This document shows positions 37,792 through 43,708 of a stretch of DNA of 43,708 nt, one piece after another; the first letter of the stretch is position 1; each line of letters opens with the position of its first letter. The notes below the pieces were generated by a model. That model did no database searches. It was given only the letters and a program-made list of their open reading frames with translations, and was not told the DNA's origin. The DNA comes from an uncultured Nocardioidaceae bacterium. GTDB lineage: Bacteria > Actinomycetota > Actinomycetes > Propionibacteriales > Nocardioidaceae. The DNA is taken from NCBI GenBank assembly GCA_902805865.1, contig CADCUK010000108.1:1-43708 (forward strand), written 5' to 3'. Made by a program: the position numbers and the translations under genes.

Positions 37792-39207
37792 GTGACGATC
37801 CGGCTCTACGACACCGTGACCCGCGAGGTCCGCGACTTCGTGCCCCTCCAGGAGGGGAAGGTCGGCATGTACGTCTGCGGGCTGACCGTGCAGTCCGAGC
37901 CCCATGTCGGCCACGTCCGGTCGGCGGTGAACTTCGACCTGCTGCGCCGCTGGTTCACCCATCGTGGGTACGACGTCACGTTCATCCGCAACGTCACCGA
38001 CATCGACGACAAGATCCTCGTGAAGTCGGCCGAGCAGGGCCGCCCCTGGTACAACCTGGCCTACGACATGGCGCGCGAGCTGACCCGGGCCTACGAGGCG
38101 CTCAACGTGCTGCCGCCGACGTACGAGCCACTGGCCACCGGCCACATCCCCGAGATGGTCGTGCTCATCGAGCGGCTGATCGAGCGCGGTCACGCCTACC
38201 CGGCCGCCGACGGCACGGGCGACGTCTACTTCGACGTGCAGTCGTGGCCGGCGTACGGCGAGGTGTCGGGGCAGCGGATCGACGAGATGACCCCGGCCGA
38301 GGACGCCGACCCGCGAGGCAAGCGGGACCCGCGCGACTTCGCGCTCTGGAAGGGGCGCAAGCCGTCGGAGCCGGAGAGCGCCTCGTGGCCGTCGCCGTGG
38401 GGACAGGGCCGTCCCGGCTGGCACATCGAGTGCTCGGCGATGGCGCTGAAGTACCTCGGGGACAGCTTCGACATCCACGGCGGCGGCGTCGACCTGCGCT
38501 TCCCGCACCACGAGAACGAGCAGGCCCAGTCGCGCGCCGCGGGCTGCGGCTTCGCCTCGACGTGGATGCACAACGCCTGGATCACCACCGCCGGCGAGAA
38601 GATGAGCAAGTCGCTCGGCAACAGCCTGACCATCCCGTCGGTGCTCGAGCGGACCCGCGCGATCGACCTGCGCTTCTACATCGTCGCTGCGCACTACCGC
38701 TCGCACGTGGAGTTCTCCGACCAGGCGCTCGAGGAGCACGCAGCCGGGTTCCAGCGGATCGAGAACTTCCTCGACCGTGCGGCGCAGGAGGTCGGCGAAG
38801 TCGGGATCGGTGAGATCGACCCGCGGTTCGCCGAGGCGATGGACGACGACCTCGGTGCGCCCGCGGCGGTCGCGGTGATCTACGACCTCGTCCGCGAGGG
38901 CAACAAGCTGCTGGCCGCAGGTCCCGCCGACGAGCTCCGGCGTACGGCGTCGTCGGTCCGTGCCATGCTCGACGTCATGGGGATCGACCCGTTCGACCCC
39001 CACTGGTCCGGCGGCGGGTCCGCGTCGTCCGACGAGGAGCGGCTGCGGAGCGCGGTCGACGCCCTGGTCGGCACGCTCCTCGAGCAGCGCCAGACGGCTC
39101 GTGCGAGCAAGGACTTCACCACGGCGGACGCGATCCGGGACCGCATCAAGGCCGCCGGCATCGAGGTGGAGGACACTGCCTCCGGCCCGAGCTGGTCGCT
39201 CAGCTGA
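37792..39207 (+). CDS. cysS: Cysteine--tRNA ligase
   Basis: 471 aa; [61 protein letters not shown]. Confidence 0.97.
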   Translation: MTIRLYDTVTREVRDFVPLQEGKVGMYVCGLTVQSEPHVGHVRSAVNFDLLRRWFTHRGYDVTFIRNVTDIDDKILVKSAEQGRPWYNLAYDMARELTRAYEALNVLPPTYEPLATGHIPEMVVLIERLIERGHAYPAADGTGDVYFDVQSWPAYGEVSGQRIDEMTPAEDADPRGKRDPRDFALWKGRKPSEPESASWPSPWGQGRPGWHIECSAMALKYLGDSFDIHGGGVDLRFPHHENEQAQSRAAGCGFASTWMHNAWITTAGEKMSKSLGNSLTIPSVLERTRAIDLRFYIVAAHYRSHVEFSDQALEEHAAGFQRIENFLDRAAQEVGEVGIGEIDPRFAEAMDDDLGAPAAVAVIYDLVREGNKLLAAGPADELRRTASSVRAMLDVMGIDPFDPHWSGGGSASSDEERLRSAVDALVGTLLEQRQTARASKDFTTADAIRDRIKAAGIEVEDTASGPSWSLS

Positions 39208-39236
39208 CGCTCCATCCAGCACATTAAGGAACACTC

Positions 39237-40193
39237 ATGGCAGGCAACTCGTCCCGACGCGGGGCGATCAAGAAGACCGGCAAGGGCAACCCGACCGCCG
39301 GGTCGGGTGGCCGGGTGCGCCGCGGTCTCGAGGGCCGGGGACCGACCCCGAAGGCCGTGGAACGCGAGGGTCACAAGGCCTACAAGGCGAAGACGCGCAC
39401 CGACAAGGCGGCCGCCAAGAAGCCGCAGCGGCGATCGAAGGGCGACACCGAGTGGGTCGCGGGTCGCAACTCGGTCGTCGAGGCACTGCGGGCGAAGCTG
39501 CCCCTGACCACCGTCTACGTCGCCGAGGGCGCGGAGCGTGACGGCCGGCTGCGCGAGGCGTTCCGGCTGACCGCCGACCACGGGATCGCGGTCCTCGAGG
39601 TGAGCCGCAACGAGCTGGACCGGCTCACGAACAACGCGGTGCACCAAGGGCTGGCCGCCAAGATGCCGGCGTACGAGTACGCCCACCCCGACGACCTCCT
39701 CGACCGGGCCGCCGAGCTGGCCGAGAAGCCGCTGATCGTGGCGCTCGACTCGGTGACCGACCCCCGCAACCTCGGAGCGGTCGTGCGCAGCGCCGCCGGC
39801 TTCGGGGCGCACGGCGTGCTCGTCCCCGAGCGCCGGGCAGCCGGGATGACCGCGTCGGCCTGGAAGACCTCGGCCGGGGCCGCCGCCCGGGTGCCCGTCG
39901 CCCAGGCCGTGAACCTGACCCGGCAGCTCAAGGCCTACCAGGACGCCGGCTGCATGGTCGTCGGTCTCGCCGCCGACGGCGACGTCTCGCTGCCGGAGCT
40001 CGACCTCGCTGACGGCCCCCTCGTCGTCGTCGTGGGTTCGGAGGGTGACGGCCTGTCCCGGCTGGTCGCCGAGACCTGCGACCAGCTCGTCTCGATCCCG
40101 ATGGTGAACTCGCTGGAGTCCCTCAACGCGGGCGTCGCGGCCGGCGTCGCGCTGTACGCGATCGCCGAGAAGCGCGGCACGCTGACCCGGTAG
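39237..40193 (+). CDS. rlmB: 23S rRNA (guanosine(2251)-2'-O)-methyltransferase RlmB family
   Basis: 318 aa; basic N-terminus, [104 protein letters not shown]. Confidence 0.96.
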   Translation: MAGNSSRRGAIKKTGKGNPTAGSGGRVRRGLEGRGPTPKAVEREGHKAYKAKTRTDKAAAKKPQRRSKGDTEWVAGRNSVVEALRAKLPLTTVYVAEGAERDGRLREAFRLTADHGIAVLEVSRNELDRLTNNAVHQGLAAKMPAYEYAHPDDLLDRAAELAEKPLIVALDSVTDPRNLGAVVRSAAGFGAHGVLVPERRAAGMTASAWKTSAGAAARVPVAQAVNLTRQLKAYQDAGCMVVGLAADGDVSLPELDLADGPLVVVVGSEGDGLSRLVAETCDQLVSIPMVNSLESLNAGVAAGVALYAIAEKRGTLTR

Positions 40194-40293
40194 TCGGTCG
40201 CACGCGCTGCACCCGATCCACTGGCTGCTGGTCCTTCCCGGGGCTGACACAATGGCCACCTACGTACTTGTCGGTAACCAGTGAGGTGTAAGC

Positions 40294-41439
40294 ATGCGGC
40301 GTTCGATCTACGACGAGGACCACGAGGCGTTCCGGTCGTCGGTCCGGGAGTTCCTGGACCGTCAGGTGAAGCCGCAGCTCGAGGAGCACGTCGCGAACAA
40401 GCAGATCCCGCGTGAGTTCTGGATCGAGGCCGGCAAGCAGGGGTTCCTCGGCCTCGAGGTCCCCGAGCAGTACGGCGGCTCCGAAGCCGGTGACTACCGG
40501 TTCAACTCGGTGCTGACCGAGGAGCTGGCCAAGGTCAACATGGCCCTCCCGTCGTGCGTCGGCATCCACGCCGACATCTGCGCGCCGTACCTGGTGCACC
40601 TCACCACCGACGAGCAGAAGCAGCGGTGGCTGCCGGGCTTCTGCAGCGGCGAGATCCTCACCGCGATCGGCATGACCGAGCCGTCCGGCGGTTCCGACCT
40701 CGCGGCGCTGAAGACGACCGCGGTCAAGGACGGCGACGACTACATTCTCAACGGGTCGAAGACGTTCATCACCAACGGATACTCCGCGGACCTCATCATC
40801 GTCGCCGCGCGCACCGCGCCGGAGAAGAAGGCCCGCGGCATCACGCTGTTCGGGGTCGAGGCGACGATGGAGGGCTTCTCCCGGGGTCGCAAGCTCGACA
40901 AGGCCGGCCAGGACGAGTCCGACACCGCCGAGCTGTTCTTCGAGGACATGCGGGTGCCGGCCGCGAACATCATCGGCGAGCTCGACAGCGGCTTCATCCA
41001 CATGATGACGTGGCTGCCGCAGGAGCGCCTCGGTGCCGCGGTGACGAACATCCAGCACGCCGCGCAGATCCTCGAGGAGACGATCCAGTACACGAAGGAC
41101 CGCAAGGCCTTCGGCCAGTCGATCGGCTCCTTCCAGCACAACAAGTTCCTGATGGCCGAGCTGGTGACGAAGGTCGAGGCGACGCAGACCTACGTCGACC
41201 AGGCGGTCCTCGCCCACACCGAGGGCAAGCTCGACCCGATCGGCGCCGCGAAGGTGAAGTGGTTCTCCTCCGAGGTGCAGAACGAGGTCATCGACCACTG
41301 CGTGCAGCTCTACGGCGGCTACGGCTACATGAACGAGTACCGCGTGACCCGTGCCTGGCGCGACGCCCGCGTGACGAAGATCTGGGCCGGCTCGAACGAG
41401 ATCATGAAGGAGCTCATCGGCCGCGACCTCGGCCTCTAG
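40294..41439 (+). CDS. Acyl-CoA dehydrogenase family protein
   Basis: 381 aa; AIGMTEPSGGSDLAALKTTA, LNGSKTFITNGYSADL, QLYGGYGYMNEYRVTRAWRDARVTKIWAGSNEIMKELIGRDL. Confidence 0.97.
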   Translation: MRRSIYDEDHEAFRSSVREFLDRQVKPQLEEHVANKQIPREFWIEAGKQGFLGLEVPEQYGGSEAGDYRFNSVLTEELAKVNMALPSCVGIHADICAPYLVHLTTDEQKQRWLPGFCSGEILTAIGMTEPSGGSDLAALKTTAVKDGDDYILNGSKTFITNGYSADLIIVAARTAPEKKARGITLFGVEATMEGFSRGRKLDKAGQDESDTAELFFEDMRVPAANIIGELDSGFIHMMTWLPQERLGAAVTNIQHAAQILEETIQYTKDRKAFGQSIGSFQHNKFLMAELVTKVEATQTYVDQAVLAHTEGKLDPIGAAKVKWFSSEVQNEVIDHCVQLYGGYGYMNEYRVTRAWRDARVTKIWAGSNEIMKELIGRDLGL

Positions 41440-41449
41440 GCCGGTTGCC

Positions 41450-41557
41450 GGTTTCCCAAGGTATGTCGGCCTGTTGTCACTGCCCACGGGTCACATCCCG
41501 TGGGCAGTGACAATTCATCGTGGGGAGTGCCAGTTTGCCGACATCCCTTGGGAAACC
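41450..41557. repeat. Nested palindromic element (outer 21-bp arms, inner 17-bp arms); REPIN/MITE-like or bidirectional terminator
   Basis: Outer ggtttcccaaggtatgtcggc 41450-41470 / gccgacatcccttgggaaacc 41537-41557 (20/21); inner ttgtcactgcccacggg 41474-41490 / cccgtgggcagtgacaa 41497-41513 (17/17), 6-nt loop tcacat. Confidence 0.85.
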
Positions 41558-41660
41558 GCACGCGCTCTCAGCGCCTCGCCGGGCCCCCGCCAGGTAAGTC
41601 GGTACCACCAAGGCCAGTGCCCACCCGCGGCGGGATCGGTTCACGTCCGCCGGGAATTCC

Positions 41661-42404
41661 TCAGAACGTCAGCTCGGCCGCCTCGAGGAGTGACGGGCCG
41701 TACAAGGTGAGCAGCCGGCCACTGACCAGTCGCGTCGCCGTCCGCGCGAAGGCTTCGGGTCCGTCCTCGGCGGTGAACACGTATGGCTCGTCCGGCAGCA
41801 GCACGAGGTCGGCGCCGCTCGCGTCGAGCACCTCGACGGTGACCTTCGGGTAGCGGTCCGCGTGGCCGGCGTACACGTTCTCGGCGCCGAGCCGGCGCAG
41901 CAGGTCGCCGGTGAACGTCGCGCGGCCCACGACCATCCACGGGTCGCGCCAGATCGGCACCGCGACCCGGGTCCGTACGGCGGGCAGGGGCCCGTCCCAC
42001 GCAGCGACCGCCTGGTCGAGCCACGGCGGCCTTCCCCATCGCAGGCCCTCGTCGAAGAGCCGGCTCATCGACTCGAGCGCCTGGGGCACGGTCTCGATGA
42101 CTGTCACCCAGACAAGAATCCCGGCCTCGCGCATCCGGCGGACGTCGAGCTCGCGGTTCTCCTCCTGGTTGACGACGACGAGGTCCGGGCGGAGCTCGAC
42201 GATCTTCTTGACGTCGGGGTTCTTGGTGCCCCGGACCCGGGCGACGTCCAGGTCGGCCGGGTGCGTGCACCAGTCGGTGGCCCCGACGATCGCCTCCGGA
42301 CGGGTGGCGACGAGGGCCTCGGTCAGCGAGGGGACCAGCGAGACCACCCGGTGGGCCGGACCGGTCACGTCGACGGCGGCGCCGAGGTCGTCGCGCAGCA
42401 CCAC
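41661..42404 (-). CDS. Helical backbone metal receptor (BtuF/periplasmic-binding fold), no signal peptide
   Basis: RVVSLVPSLTEALVATRPEAIVGATDWCTHPADLDVARVRGTKNPDVKKIVELRPDLVVVNQEENRELDVRRMREAGILVWV; start GTG 42404 or 42401. Confidence 0.9.
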   Translation of the reverse strand: MVLRDDLGAAVDVTGPAHRVVSLVPSLTEALVATRPEAIVGATDWCTHPADLDVARVRGTKNPDVKKIVELRPDLVVVNQEENRELDVRRMREAGILVWVTVIETVPQALESMSRLFDEGLRWGRPPWLDQAVAAWDGPLPAVRTRVAVPIWRDPWMVVGRATFTGDLLRRLGAENVYAGHADRYPKVTVEVLDASGADLVLLPDEPYVFTAEDGPEAFARTATRLVSGRLLTLYGPSLLEAAELTF

Positions 42405-42408
42405 GGCC

Positions 42409-43708
42409 TCAGCTCCGTCCCGACAGGGGCAGGACCAGCCGTGCATCCCCGTCGTCGGTGACCCGCACCGGGACACCCCAGTCCTGCTGGTGCAGGTGGC
42501 AAGCGGCTCCCTCCCCGCCCTCGGCATCGCAGGACGCCGCGCGCGCAGCGACGTGGAGCACGCCGTCGCCGACCGCAGGGTCGATCGTCACGGTCCGCAC
42601 CAGCGACGTGCCGCGGCCCTCGCCCGAGGCGAGCAGTGCCTGGGGGGTCGCGGAGACGAGCAGCTGCGACGGCGGTCCGAAGCGGTCGTCGACCTTCTGC
42701 CCCGGCGGCGGAGTGAAGTCGATGACGATCTCGACCTCACCGCCACGGAGCTCGGTCGGTGGTCGCTGGGTCCGGTGCGCGAAGCCGTCGACCCGGGCGG
42801 CAGCTCCGAGCGGCACCCGAGTGAGGCGGTGGGCTGCGGACTCGACGACGAGCAGGTGGTCACCGTCGACGACCGCGCCGCTGGGCTCGGCGAGCCCGGT
42901 CGCCAGCGTCGTGACCTCACCCCCGGCCACCCGGCGCACCGCGCCGTTGTAGGTGTCGCAGACCGCGACCGACCCGTCGGGCAGCACGGTGACGCCGAGC
43001 GGGTGCTGCATCAGCGCCTGCTCGGCGGGTCCGTCGCGGAAGCCGAAGTCGAAGAGCCCGGTGCCGACGAGGGACCGGACCGCTCCGTCCGCCACCACCC
43101 GCACGCTCGAGGTCTCGCTGTCCGCCAGCCACAGCCGCTCACCGTCGGCAGCCAAGCCGGAGGTCTGCGCGAACCACGCTTCCCGCAGCGGTCCGTCGAC
43201 GATCCCCTCGTTCGTCGTCCCGGCGGTGACCTCGGCCGCTCCGGAGCTCGGGTCGAACGTCCACAGCTGGTGGATGCCGGCCATCGCCACCCAGACACGG
43301 TCCTGCCACCACGCCACGTCCCACGGACTGGAGAGCGTCCCTTCCGACCCCGGCGTGCCGGGGAAGAGCTGACGGCCGTCGCCGGCGAGCGTGCGCACCG
43401 ACCCGTCGGAGAGCCGCACCCCGCGCAGCGCGTGGTTCACGGTGTCGGCGACCACGACGTCGTAGCCGACGGTCGCCGCGACGTCAGGAGGCAGCAGGCA
43501 CAGGCCGTTGGGCTCGGCGAACCTCGCGACCCCGGCCGCCCCGTCGACCAGGCCGCGGTCGCCCGAGCCGACGCGCCGCACGACGGTCTCGGCGTCCGCA
43601 GCGAGCTCGACGAGGCTGTGGTGGCCCGCGTCGGCCACCAGGAAGCCACCGCCGGGAAGGGCCACGAGCTTGGCCGGGAAGCGGAGGTCGCCCTCCATGA
43701 CCGCCGGC
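42409..43708 (-). CDS. NHL repeat protein, probably the C-terminal part of a thioredoxin-like/NHL protein (5' end outside window)
   Basis: LRFPAKLVALPGGGFLVADAGHHSLVELAADAETVVRRVGSGDRGLVDGAAGVARFAEPNGL and further NHL blades; frame open to within 10 nt of the window edge, first ATG (43698) may be internal. Confidence 0.88.
   Translation of the reverse strand, partial: PAVMEGDLRFPAKLVALPGGGFLVADAGHHSLVELAADAETVVRRVGSGDRGLVDGAAGVARFAEPNGLCLLPPDVAATVGYDVVVADTVNHALRGVRLSDGSVRTLAGDGRQLFPGTPGSEGTLSSPWDVAWWQDRVWVAMAGIHQLWTFDPSSGAAEVTAGTTNEGIVDGPLREAWFAQTSGLAADGERLWLADSETSSVRVVADGAVRSLVGTGLFDFGFRDGPAEQALMQHPLGVTVLPDGSVAVCDTYNGAVRRVAGGEVTTLATGLAEPSGAVVDGDHLLVVESAAHRLTRVPLGAAARVDGFAHRTQRPPTELRGGEVEIVIDFTPPPGQKVDDRFGPPSQLLVSATPQALLASGEGRGTSLVRTVTIDPAVGDGVLHVAARAASCDAEGGEGAACHLHQQDWGVPVRVTDDGDARLVLPLSGRS

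Noticed and set aside
1-43708. Mobile element or prophage signatures
   Set aside because: No transposase, integrase, phage structural gene, tRNA attachment site or long terminal inverted repeats flanking genes were seen.

Overview
High-GC actinobacterial chromosomal window, Nocardioides/Propionibacteriales-like by gene content and codon bias (genus is inference). I support 41 protein-coding genes (one of them a truncated remnant). I found no rRNA, tRNA, CRISPR array, integrase or transposase. Most content is core metabolism: betaine/choline transport, serA, acyl-CoA dehydrogenases, fumarylacetoacetase, a class III cyclase, a ferredoxin reductase/desaturase pair, pepN, gpmA, and a rearranged carD-ispF-cysS-rlmB neighbourhood. 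Items most worth a second look: (1) a nested, almost perfect two-armed palindrome at 41450-41557; (2) a concentric palindrome with 32-bp periodicity at 28321-28426; (3) a 952-aa SRPBCC-thiolase-crotonase single-ORF fusion; (4) a cyclic-nucleotide-binding protein translationally coupled to a class III cyclase; (5) an AlkD-like gene that loses its C-terminal family sequence and runs out of frame into its neighbour; (6) a perfect 17-bp palindrome upstream of a PucR regulator and a KstR-like operator upstream of a GMC oxidoreductase; (7) a carD-ispF junction with ispF inverted and no ispD. I did not find a convincing defence or mobile system here. Family calls are from reading translations by eye; no database search was run.
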